From IMG/VR virus record IMGVR_UViG_3300035701_000030, positions 1-61,499 of that record: a stretch of 61,499 nucleotides of DNA; one strand, given 5' to 3'. Of this stretch, positions 46,074 through 52,650 are shown in pieces. The DNA is from a virus. The notes below the pieces were generated by a model. It ran no database searches. It saw only the letters and a list, made by a program, of their open reading frames with translations, and was not told the origin of the DNA. Position numbers and translations under genes: made by a program. Position 1 is the first letter of the stretch; every line of letters starts with the position of its first letter.

Positions 46074-46684
46074 CTAAAATCCTTAGTTTTGACCTTAACA
46101 ATAATGCGCTGGCCTGACCTATCTAGCAGGGGAATCTCTGGCTGACCAACCATACCCTCTGCCTTAAAATCGCCCCAAGAGGATTTAAATCCGTCTGCTA
46201 CTACGGCAATAGCGTCATCTATTGTACCAACAAAGACGATAGGAACAATCTGTAGGTCAAGTTTAGCAGCAATCTCTTCCATGTTATCTCGCTTAAGCCA
46301 CCAGCGGCCTATGCGGATATCAAAGAGAACAAACCGCTGATCTAGCGAATAGTTTTCTCCACCTTTCTGAATACCCTTTCCATGTCCCTCTCCGTAGAGA
46401 CAGGCTGGACCAACATCAAAAACTTCTGCAAGCCGTTCGGTTAGATCGTGGGCATCTAGATTGTTTAGAAGTTTAGTGGGGATTTGTGCCTTTTCAGTTT
46501 TGCCACCAAAACGCAAACCTTGCTCATCCCACATTAAGCGAATATTCGTACCATCGACTTTCTCTGTCCAAATCCAGATCAAGTCTTTCAAGTATTCAAA
46601 TTCAGGCTTAGCATAATCGCCTATGATAAAATTACCGCGCTCATCGCGCTTATAGATAGAATCAATGTGGGGATATTCGTTCAT
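46070..46684 (-). CDS. RNA ligase (nucleotidyltransferase superfamily)
   Basis: 204 residues. Motif I TEKVDGTNIR with nucleophilic Lys42 (K-x-D-G), motif Ia/III ACLYGEGHGKGIQKGGE, motif IIIa RFVLFDIRIG, motif IV AEGMVGQPEIP and motif V IIVKVKTKDF are all present. The short length without an added C-terminal domain matches the RNA_ligase/Rnl2-like group rather than DNA ligases. It would seal nicked or cleaved RNA (such as tRNA cut by host defence nucleases) using ATP. Confidence 0.9.
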   Translation of the reverse strand: MNEYPHIDSIYKRDERGNFIIGDYAKPEFEYLKDLIWIWTEKVDGTNIRLMWDEQGLRFGGKTEKAQIPTKLLNNLDAHDLTERLAEVFDVGPACLYGEGHGKGIQKGGENYSLDQRFVLFDIRIGRWWLKRDNMEEIAAKLDLQIVPIVFVGTIDDAIAVVADGFKSSWGDFKAEGMVGQPEIPLLDRSGQRIIVKVKTKDFR

Positions 46685-46914
46685 CGCAATATGCAGCCTT
46701 TATGGGGATTAGAGTGATATCTAATTTGCTGATCGCACCGGGAAAGATCCAAGAGATATAAATTTTGGGATCTTAAATAATCAAGAAACTCTTCTGCCAC
46801 ATAATCGTCGGGGGCAGAGGAGTCTGGTAGATCGTATTCTTCTCGCATATGCCTAAAAGTTTCTGCAAATTCAGCAACTACTAGAGGATCAATCTCTAGT
46901 ATTCTCTCGTTCAT
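46681..46914 (-). CDS. Hypothetical protein
   Basis: 77 residues, acidic (LVVAEFAETFRHMREEYDLP, YVAEEFLDYLRSQNLYLLDL) with a basic His/Cys end (RYHSNPHKGCI). 4-nt overlaps on both sides, including with the RNA ligase gene. Unknown. Confidence 0.7.
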   Translation of the reverse strand: MNERILEIDPLVVAEFAETFRHMREEYDLPDSSAPDDYVAEEFLDYLRSQNLYLLDLSRCDQQIRYHSNPHKGCILR

Positions 46915-47366
46915 ACGAAAAGATACTCCTTATCTTCCAACTCTTTTTCCCACCTAGTTTCCCACTCATCTGCTTGTTTTTTACTCTTAGGGGCGCCATT
47001 TGGGTAAATACCTGAATACTTACTCATGTGATTACGCGTTAGTTGTATATAGGTATGCCAAAGAGTTGGCTTTATGCCATCATTTAGCCAGCCAAAAGTA
47101 ACAGCGCCCCACCTAGGCTTACAAGTAGACTTAATACCGTCCTCAAAGATACCCTCCCAAAACGCATAGATATATTGTAGGACGGGCCATCGCATCCAAG
47201 GAATAGTTCTGTACATTTTAAATGTAATGTCTAGGACTTTTCTGCGCCTTTTAATGTTTCTCTGTTCTCGGGGCGAAAGGCTGTTAAACCATTTATCAGA
47301 GTCCCAACGATAGCGGGTAGGCTTACCGTCAGCATCAAACTCTACTGGCTCAGTAAAATCGTTCAT
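46911..47366 (-). CDS. Hypothetical Trp-rich protein
   Basis: 151 residues with many Trp/Arg (KWFNSLSPREQRNIKRRRK, IPWMRWPVLQYIYAFWEG, KPRWGAVTFGWLNDG). ATGA junction with the short gene upstream. No family recognised; may bind nucleic acid. Confidence 0.7.
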   Translation of the reverse strand: MNDFTEPVEFDADGKPTRYRWDSDKWFNSLSPREQRNIKRRRKVLDITFKMYRTIPWMRWPVLQYIYAFWEGIFEDGIKSTCKPRWGAVTFGWLNDGIKPTLWHTYIQLTRNHMSKYSGIYPNGAPKSKKQADEWETRWEKELEDKEYLFV

Positions 47367-47512
47367 GGTCTGTCCGTATTCTCTAGCATATAGAGAATAT
47401 CCAGCAAAATAGCTATAGTTGCTGAATCAATATCGCCATCTAGCCCACGAACAGCATCCCACAGAAAATCCTCTAGCGTAGATTTCTGTTGCTCATTCAA
47501 CTCTAAATTCAT
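47363..47512 (-). CDS. Short hypothetical protein (49 aa)
   Basis: A 49-residue frame that fills an apparent gap: ATGA junction with the gene downstream, 20-nt overlap with the gene upstream. Acidic helix (MNLELNEQQKSTLEDFLWDA, IAILLDILYMLENTDRP). Likely real from position; unknown. Confidence 0.72.
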   Translation of the reverse strand: MNLELNEQQKSTLEDFLWDAVRGLDGDIDSATIAILLDILYMLENTDRP

Positions 47513-47867
47513 TTCTATCCCCTATCTGGTGAAGTTCCTTTAGTTTCCCCCCTACAAAGTAGGCTGAAAATTCAAACCATTCTTCGGGATTTTCCTTTGC
47601 GGTGGCGTAAAATATAACCTCTCCCGTCATAAGCACGGGCATCCAGCGTTTGTTAACCCGCGTTATTGTCCCCCAAAATTTACGTAAACCCTCCGCATTT
47701 GGATCACTACGATCTTCGGTATCATAATCTTCGTGCCAAAGCGTGCCATCTTCCCGAATCTCGTAGTTATCAAGATAGCATACTAATGATTTAGTCTGAA
47801 AATTTAAATCATTAGCTCCCTCTATAGGCAGGGGATATAGGCATTTAAGATCGTCAAACAGTCCCAT
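47493..47867 (-). CDS. Phage hypothetical protein of the 'MG-x-FD...LP...FQTKS' type
   Basis: 124 residues. MGLFDDLKCLYPLPIEGAND and LNFQTKSLVCYLDNYEIRED, then GTLWHEDYDTED match a recurrent small phage family whose members begin MGMFDxVxCxxPLP and have FQTKSL followed by a beta meander. Function unknown. Confidence 0.75.
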   Translation of the reverse strand: MGLFDDLKCLYPLPIEGANDLNFQTKSLVCYLDNYEIREDGTLWHEDYDTEDRSDPNAEGLRKFWGTITRVNKRWMPVLMTGEVIFYATAKENPEEWFEFSAYFVGGKLKELHQIGDRNEFRVE

Positions 47868-48054
47868 CTTGATTATCCTTTATTATTCTTGCGATTATAC
47901 GCAGTAACTCCCCAAGGGGTATGGTATCAAGACCATCCTTTTGGAGTTGAGATAACTCCATACGCAGCGGAGTTATAGGAACTATTCGGTTATTATAGTC
48001 GTTGAACGAAGAGGCTTCCCCCTTTTCTGGAGGAAGCCTCTTTTTTGTTGTCAT
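47854..48054 (-). CDS. Hypothetical small protein with a terminator-like hairpin in its start region
   Basis: 66 residues. AAGGA lies 6 nt before the ATG. The first codons (MTTKKRLPPEKGEASSF) cover a 9-bp hairpin at 48011-48040 that ends in T6 on the + strand. The remainder is helical (LRMELSQLQKDGLDTIPLGE). 14-nt overlap with the downstream gene. Unknown. Confidence 0.65.
   Translation of the reverse strand: MTTKKRLPPEKGEASSFNDYNNRIVPITPLRMELSQLQKDGLDTIPLGELLRIIARIIKDNQDGTV
48011..48046 (+). terminator. Rightward-facing terminator inside a leftward gene
   Basis: GAGGCTTCC (48011-48019) pairs with GGAAGCCTC (48032-48040), followed by TTTTTTG on the + strand. On the - strand no U tract follows, so it would stop antisense (rightward) transcription rather than the local operon. 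Confidence 0.55.
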
Positions 48055-48064
48055 TAATTTCCTT

Positions 48065-48412
48065 TTACGATTTCAACGCTTCCTCAGGGAGCGTGGTATA
48101 CCACGTTGGGCGCGCTACCGGAGTCGCCGCATGAACCAGTTCCATTTCTGCAACTGGCTCAGAGATTACTTCAAATTGGACAACAGGCTGCTTTGACCAA
48201 ACAACATAGCCATTGTCACGCTTACTGGCAGTAATCTTTTTAACTCCACGCGAAGCAAGGGCTGTTCGAATAACGCTACAATACTTGGCAGAAATAAAGA
48301 CGGTCTTATCGTTCTTGATAAGATCGGCAATATCGTCCCACCTGTTGCGCGTCTTTTGAATTGCACGATGACGCTCACTGTTGCCAACGACTTTGAAGGT
48401 AATCGAACGCAT
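48065..48412 (-). CDS. Hypothetical basic protein
   Basis: 115 residues (MRSITFKVVGNSERHRAIQK, RWDDIADLIKNDKTVFISAK, RTALASRGVKKITASKRDNG). The N-terminal half has an alpha-beta, possibly nucleic-acid-binding pattern; the C-terminal tail is Ala/Val/Pro-rich. It lies just after the hairpin following the promoter-proximal gene 48472-49053. GC-richer than its neighbours. Confidence 0.7.
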   Translation of the reverse strand: MRSITFKVVGNSERHRAIQKTRNRWDDIADLIKNDKTVFISAKYCSVIRTALASRGVKKITASKRDNGYVVWSKQPVVQFEVISEPVAEMELVHAATPVARPTWYTTLPEEALKS

Positions 48413-48432
48413 TTCTTTTCTCCAAAACTAAA

Positions 48433-48463
48433 TTAGGGGACCGGAAAAATTCCGGTCCCCTAA
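48433..48463 (-). terminator. 14-bp hairpin after the promoter-proximal gene
   Basis: 48433-48446 pairs with 48450-48463 (14 bp, AAA loop). In the leftward direction it is followed by TTTAGTTTTGG, a poor U tract. It is likely an attenuating terminator or mRNA 3'-stabiliser giving more of gene 48472-49053 than of downstream genes. Confidence 0.6.
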
Positions 48464-48471
48464 CAATGAAA

Positions 48472-49053
48472 CTAAGCTGTGACTGGGGCTGCTGCCGCGA
48501 GTGCAGCGCGCTGCTCCGTAACTCGCTTGATTGTCTCCATAAACTTTTCCAGTTCCTCGACATTGACATTAGCAAGAACGCTCTCATCAATGCTGCCAAG
48601 AGCCTCAATCTTAATCGTGCGCGGAGGACGACCGCGACGAATAGTAAGACCATGCCCCTTCTTATATCCAGCAATAGCTGACTTGAAGTATTCGGGGGAA
48701 CGGCCTTCGGTTTCACCCGCGCCTCGCCCAAACTGCGCCATAAACTGCGTCATGGCATTAGAGTCCGCAAAAAGCGGAGGAACGGCAGTACCGTCAAGGT
48801 AAAAATAGGAGGGGACTAGATCAACCCTTCGCTCAATCTTTTTGTCACCCTTTGTAGAAATATCATGGACAATCTTATCAGAGTCATATTGAGAGTCTAC
48901 ACGGAAACCAATTGCGGACACACCATCAGGTGTAACATCGAACCGATCCACGCGGGCATTGAAGAGCCAGTATAGCCCCTGCCAAGCGGCAAGAATGTTA
49001 CTGCCACCATCGAGGGGGCCATAATCCTTGGGGTCGGTCCATGTATCAGTCAT
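48472..49053 (-). CDS. Abundant early-type protein of unknown function
   Basis: 193 residues from ATG 49053 (AAGGAG 9 nt upstream). An in-frame GTG at 49104 with GAGGA upstream is an alternative that adds TTKKANDNSNSKETPS. It lies directly under the best promoter in the window and is followed by a hairpin, suggesting high expression; it is also GC-richer than its surroundings. It contains WQGLYWLFNARVDRFDVTPD, RRVDLVPSYFYLDGTAVPPL and a basic RRGRPPRTIKIE before a helical end. No family recognised. Confidence 0.75.
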   Translation of the reverse strand: MTDTWTDPKDYGPLDGGSNILAAWQGLYWLFNARVDRFDVTPDGVSAIGFRVDSQYDSDKIVHDISTKGDKKIERRVDLVPSYFYLDGTAVPPLFADSNAMTQFMAQFGRGAGETEGRSPEYFKSAIAGYKKGHGLTIRRGRPPRTIKIEALGSIDESVLANVNVEELEKFMETIKRVTEQRAALAAAAPVTA

Positions 49054-49162
49054 GCTGGGAGTCTCCTTGCTATTGCTATTGTCGTTAGCCTTTTTCGTAG
49101 TCACTTTGCTATTTCCTCTTCTATTTGCTGGTTGAGCCTTTCGACTCAGGTTGACAAATTCC

Positions 49163-49191
49163 ACTTTACCAGATCGCTCGTCAAATGTCAA
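49163..49191 (-). promoter_or_regulatory. Near-consensus sigma70 promoter with extended -10
   Basis: Read leftward: TTGACA (49186-49191), 17-bp spacer ending TGG, TAAAGT (49163-49168). The TG-n before the -10 makes it an extended -10 promoter. Transcription would start near 49156. The leader (to 49053) begins with a GAAA-capped stem, TGAGTC/GGCTCA (49133-49148). Confidence 0.85.
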
Positions 49192-49251
49192 GCGTAAACA
49201 ATAAATAGATCGAAACAATTTTTATACACTAAGAAATAGGCATTGTCCTCC

Positions 49252-49503
49252 TCAATCAATGTCGTTCAGAGGCGAGTAAGGGTATTTATTATTAAGGCGC
49301 TTTAGCGATCCTTCAAGATTTATCTTTAGTATCCTGATGGGGTCGGGACCAGCGCATCCAGCGCGCCCGCAAATATATGTTGCGGTCGCATGATAATGCG
49401 TTTCTGGATTGTTTTTGCTATAGACAATTTCTAACTCTGCTCTATGTAGGGCATCATCAACGGTGTTATCCAGTTGGTGCATTACCCACTCAATATCATT
49501 CAT
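49252..49503 (-). CDS. Hypothetical small protein
   Basis: 83 residues (WVMHQLDNTVDDALHRAELE, HYHATATYICGRAGCAGPDP). A CGRAGC pair and His residues could bind metal. ATGA junction upstream. It is the last gene before the promoter-containing gap 49054-49251. Confidence 0.68.
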   Translation of the reverse strand: MNDIEWVMHQLDNTVDDALHRAELEIVYSKNNPETHYHATATYICGRAGCAGPDPIRILKINLEGSLKRLNNKYPYSPLNDID

Positions 49504-49820
49504 ACATCTAACCAGCTTTCTATCTGATCTATGTCGGGCTCAAAGGTGGGATTATCCTTATGCAAGGCTTGCATAGTAACCTCCCCGCTTTCATTTATGT
49601 TAAGAACAAGCTCTTCCAGATAGATAAGCCGCAGAATATTTATGTTGATAGCGGCTTTAAGCTTTATCTCTCTTGCCCATTGTAACACGGTAGTAATCTC
49701 TTCCTCGGAAGCACCACCACTCAGGCGTTCGGGGTTAGCAAGAAAGGCATTAATGATCCTTCTTACCTCCCCCTCTTTTAGCACTACGTCATCCCACGGT
49801 CCTTTTATATTATCGTCCAT
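49500..49820 (-). CDS. Hypothetical helical protein
   Basis: 106 residues, acidic/helical (EGEVRRIINAFLANPERLSG, EEEITTVLQWAREIKLKAAI) with a short acidic C-terminus. Starts 2 nt after the stop of the next gene upstream. Unknown. Confidence 0.68.
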   Translation of the reverse strand: MDDNIKGPWDDVVLKEGEVRRIINAFLANPERLSGGASEEEITTVLQWAREIKLKAAININILRLIYLEELVLNINESGEVTMQALHKDNPTFEPDIDQIESWLDV

Positions 49821-49822
49821 CT

Positions 49823-50389
49823 CTAATGCACCATTCTTGAGCCAGAGTCTCCGTAATACTCTTTTAATTCTTTTTCGGCAAGTGATGTTTCTTCCTGAAG
49901 CGCTTCAAAGTCAGCAAAGGTGCTTATAAAGGCGCCTTCTTCAACAAATGCCTCTGCAAATTGCTTTACCTTCTCATCAAAGGCTTCTTCTACCTCGGTT
50001 ACAGCAACATCAATTTCTGTATCAACAACCGTTTTACCCTGCGAGGTTCTAATTATCAGACGAAAGGCATATTTATCTTGTGAAATACTGTAGCTGACAA
50101 GAAACTTTGCTTCAACAACTGTGTTTATTGGGCTTAGCCAATCACAGGAAATAGAGTATACAGGAAAAACTGCCTGATCATCTACGGTTGAGGCAAGATA
50201 GTTAAATTTAGCTGTTTCATTTGGGTGCTGAATCCAGCCCCTCAATAGGGGAGTATCAACATCTGGTGGCCTGTCTGGATAGCCGATATATCGACCACGA
50301 TCCCTAGTATCAAGCCACTCAGTAATAGCTGATGCTGGTACTCGGACTACGAAAGTCTCACCCCCAAAAAATATTTCACGATATGGCAC
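49823..50389 (-). CDS. Hypothetical protein
   Basis: 188 residues. A beta-rich N-terminal two thirds (REIFFGGETFVVRVPASAI, LVSYSISQDKYAFRLIIRTS) is followed by an acidic helical end (FEALQEETSLAEKELKEYYG). Overlaps the upstream short gene by 14 nt. Unknown. Confidence 0.7.
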   Translation of the reverse strand: MPYREIFFGGETFVVRVPASAITEWLDTRDRGRYIGYPDRPPDVDTPLLRGWIQHPNETAKFNYLASTVDDQAVFPVYSISCDWLSPINTVVEAKFLVSYSISQDKYAFRLIIRTSQGKTVVDTEIDVAVTEVEEAFDEKVKQFAEAFVEEGAFISTFADFEALQEETSLAEKELKEYYGDSGSRMVH

Positions 50390-50552
50390 TTCTTTTACTC
50401 CTCGGCATTTTCACCACGGTATAGCCATCTTGCTTTAGGGCTTTAACAAGAACTTGAGATGCAAGTGGACCAAGTTTTCTATACTCGTCATTAGACCATT
50501 GCAAAAGGTATAGCAAGGCGCGACGAATAGCCTCATCCATTTCGTCGGTCAT
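50376..50552 (-). CDS. Short hypothetical protein (58 aa)
   Basis: A 58-residue frame filling an apparent 162-bp gap: TGATG junction upstream, 14-nt overlap downstream. Helical, acidic then basic (MTDEMDEAIRRALLYLLQWS, KALKQDGYTVVKMPRSKRSA). Likely real by position; unknown. Confidence 0.75.
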   Translation of the reverse strand: MTDEMDEAIRRALLYLLQWSNDEYRKLGPLASQVLVKALKQDGYTVVKMPRSKRSAIS

Positions 50553-51037
50553 CAGTTAAATCCCTTAAAAACATCATCGGGAAGATCGAGCGAATCAAGG
50601 AGACTACGCGCCCTCCTATCCTCCCCCTTATCCTCCCTGACCTCTTTATCTTTTGGTCCGTGGTTATTAAGGATTTCCATAAACTTAGAGGTCATTGCCG
50701 TAGCCATCTTTTTAAATGCGGAGGTTTTCTGCATTTCAGCACAAAACTCATAAGTATCTATACATTTATGTACGACACAGACAGAGACATGCCCGTGGTT
50801 ATGGCCATCCAAAGGGGCGATTTTTAGAATTTCGTTTGGTACTATAATCTCTACTTTGAAGTCAATATCAGCCCCAAACGGATTATTGTGAGCCACCTTA
50901 CTTAGATCCTTAGCAACATTAGCAAAGAACTCAGCCAATGCTTCCCGATCCCTAGCTAGCCCGATTATCTGGATATCTGCACACTCAGTACAAATTGCCA
51001 CCACATGGAAATGGTTGTACTCTTCTTCATAGCTCAT
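50552..51037 (-). CDS. Hypothetical protein
   Basis: 161 residues. VAICTECADIQIIGLARDREALAEFFANV suggests a small alpha-beta domain with a C-x2-C; then DIDFKVEIIVPNEILKIAPL and HNHGHVSVCVVHKCIDTYEF. Charged C-terminal tail (DKEVREDKGEDRRARSLLDS). Unknown. Confidence 0.7.
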   Translation of the reverse strand: MSYEEEYNHFHVVAICTECADIQIIGLARDREALAEFFANVAKDLSKVAHNNPFGADIDFKVEIIVPNEILKIAPLDGHNHGHVSVCVVHKCIDTYEFCAEMQKTSAFKKMATAMTSKFMEILNNHGPKDKEVREDKGEDRRARSLLDSLDLPDDVFKGFN

Positions 51038-51067
51038 TTAATTTACCTTCACTTTCTTTTAGTAAGA

Positions 51068-51253
51068 CTAATCCTTAGAAGGCTTAGCTTTTAATTTACA
51101 GGTAGAGCACATTCCATCGATTGCAATAAAGGTACAACCACAGATACACTCGCAAGTATCTGCCCCAAACCAACGATTGGTTTGGTCAATTCTTTTGGGA
51201 TCATGCTCATGTTTAATTGGGGTAGATGCTTCGTAGTTAATCACTAATTCCAC
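51068..51253 (-). CDS. Small zinc-site protein
   Basis: 61 residues. CECICGCTFIAIDGMCSTC carries five or more cysteines of a ribbon-type knuckle; basic tail (KLKAKPSKD). Overlaps the upstream gene by 10 nt. Unknown. Confidence 0.7.
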   Translation of the reverse strand: MELVINYEASTPIKHEHDPKRIDQTNRWFGADTCECICGCTFIAIDGMCSTCKLKAKPSKD

Positions 51254-51441
51254 CTTTGCCCGATAGGTATGCCCTTCTTCTTTTCAGGCTCTACTTTTAG
51301 ACTCTTGATTAGGTTTTTGGACTGAGCAGCGTATTTGACTACATCTGTCAAGTCACGTATATTTTTAGTGCGGGCAAACTCTTGTTCTGCTGTATGAACT
51401 TTACGAGCAAGTAGGGGGGCACGATCTGATGATTGGCGCAT
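51244..51441 (-). CDS. Hypothetical small basic protein
   Basis: 65 residues, helical and Arg/Lys-rich (RAPLLARKVHTAEQEFARTK). One base separates it from the upstream gene's stop. Unknown. Confidence 0.68.
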   Translation of the reverse strand: MRQSSDRAPLLARKVHTAEQEFARTKNIRDLTDVVKYAAQSKNLIKSLKVEPEKKKGIPIGQRWN

Positions 51442-51442
51442 T

Positions 51443-51700
51443 TTAGTTTACCACCAAACTCTCAGCAATATATCTTAGCGCATGTAGGCGCATGTCTAGA
51501 TCGTATCGCTCACTAGAATCTTTAGGAACCTTATAGCCATAGTAATATTGTGTTACATTTCTGGAGTCGTGGTCCACTAAAGCCTTAAACAATGTATCAG
51601 TTGTTACTTCGGGAACGCGCAAACTATTCTTTATCTGTATCGCCCACATCCGAAGAGGGTTGTCATCTCTGGACATTTTTGTCCTCCGACCTCTAAACAA
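51443..51700 (-). CDS. Hypothetical protein
   Basis: 85 residues (WAIQIKNSLRVPEVTTDTLF, QYYYGYKVPKDSSERYDLDM). It begins immediately after the upstream stop. Unknown. Confidence 0.68.
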   Translation of the reverse strand: MFRGRRTKMSRDDNPLRMWAIQIKNSLRVPEVTTDTLFKALVDHDSRNVTQYYYGYKVPKDSSERYDLDMRLHALRYIAESLVVN

Positions 51701-51952
51701 CTATTCGATGCTAATAATGAAGTGGTCCCCGCCTCCCCGAAATACTAATTTAATAGGCTCTTTCATACCCTCTCTTCCCATCTGATCAGCAAAATCTTGT
51801 TTATTAATCCGTATGCTCCTTGTGCCCCCATCAAACATATGCTTAACTAAGGCAATGGTTAGGGCTTTGATTTGATTCTCCATCTCTGAGATTTTATCCA
51901 TAACATCTTCCTTCTCGGGAAGGAAAACGTCATCATAAGAAAGCCTAGGCAT
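51701..51952 (-). CDS. Hypothetical protein
   Basis: 83 residues (DKISEMENQIKALTIALVKH, TRSIRINKQDFADQMGREGM) with a coiled-coil-like N-terminal half and a beta end (LVFRGGGDHFIIS). Unknown. Confidence 0.68.
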   Translation of the reverse strand: MPRLSYDDVFLPEKEDVMDKISEMENQIKALTIALVKHMFDGGTRSIRINKQDFADQMGREGMKEPIKLVFRGGGDHFIISIE

Positions 51953-51979
51953 TACTATTTCCTCCTTCTTCCAGTAGTT

Positions 51980-52297
51980 TCATATTGAAACTCTTCTCTC
52001 CATCCAGATTAGATAGCCCCTAAAAATCTCATCATCTACATCATCATACCCGTAGATTCTAAGGGTACGGTTATTGTTAGCCGCAACAGTGTATAGACTT
52101 CCAAAGCTATATCTTTTTCTACCGGGTTCACTATACGCGAACAAGGTTCTGCCCGCAAGTAGGTCAATAACCATTTGATTCTGAGGAAGCCTACGCTTCC
52201 TCATATTCCTAGTAGTAAGTTCTCGTCTAAGTCTAGCCGAGACAGGCTTATATCTGATGCCTTGTATTCCCGGCTTATACTTATCTAGTTTATCCAT
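51980..52297 (-). CDS. Hypothetical protein
   Basis: 105 residues from ATG 52297, whose ATGGATAA overlaps the upstream stop; the longer reading to 52531 would run through the upstream gene and is rejected. Basic (RYKPVSARLRRELTTRNMRK), then RTLFAYSEPGRKRYSFGSLY and RTLRIYGYDDVDDEIFRGYL. Unknown. Confidence 0.7.
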   Translation of the reverse strand: MDKLDKYKPGIQGIRYKPVSARLRRELTTRNMRKRRLPQNQMVIDLLAGRTLFAYSEPGRKRYSFGSLYTVAANNNRTLRIYGYDDVDDEIFRGYLIWMERRVSI

Positions 52298-52595
52298 CCT
52301 TACAATGCTCTCTACACCAAGGGCATATAGTTTCACCCGATTTATCCATCGGGAAGTAGAAAGAGTTACGCGGTTTACCTTCAGCACACTCACATACATA
52401 ATTGCGCCCAAACTTATCGGAGGCGCAATCATGATGATAGTAGCTGCCATATCTTTTAACGTAGCAAGAATCTTTTTGACTACAGGGTTTTCGTGGTTCT
52501 CCGTATAAATATGGCCCATTTTCAACATCACAGTGTATGTCTGAATGTGGCTTAGTGTCAGATGTTATTACAACAAAGGCAGAATATTCAAACAT
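52290..52595 (-). CDS. Cys/His-rich protein (paralogue of 56071-56367)
   Basis: 101 residues. CSQKDSCYVKRYGSYYHHDC, YVCECAEGKPRNSFYFPMDK and ETICPWCREHCKDG hold at least nine cysteines. The C-terminal part (Y-x-C-E-C...CPWCREHC) matches the gene at 56071 (Y-C-E-C...CPSCRDNC). The N-terminus MFEYSAFVVITSD differs. Probably a zinc-binding fold; unknown. Confidence 0.7.
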   Translation of the reverse strand: MFEYSAFVVITSDTKPHSDIHCDVENGPYLYGEPRKPCSQKDSCYVKRYGSYYHHDCASDKFGRNYVCECAEGKPRNSFYFPMDKSGETICPWCREHCKDG

Positions 52596-52610
52596 TTTAT
52601 CCCCAAGGTA

Positions 52611-52640
52611 TTTGGGGGCCAGAAAGTTCTGGCCCCCAAA
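52611..52640 (-). terminator. 13-bp hairpin after the AAA+ ATPase gene
   Basis: TTTGGGGGCCAGA (52611-52623) pairs with TCTGGCCCCCAAA (52628-52640), loop AAGT. Leftward it is followed by TACCTTGGGG with no U tract, so it may stabilise or process the ATPase mRNA rather than stop polymerase efficiently. Confidence 0.55.
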
Positions 52641-52650
52641 TTATCAGGAA

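Noticed and set aside
49229-49243. A four-codon minigene (Met-Pro-Ile-Ser) with GGAGG just upstream
   Set aside because: Only 3 nt separate the ribosome site from the ATG, which is too short; it may be chance.
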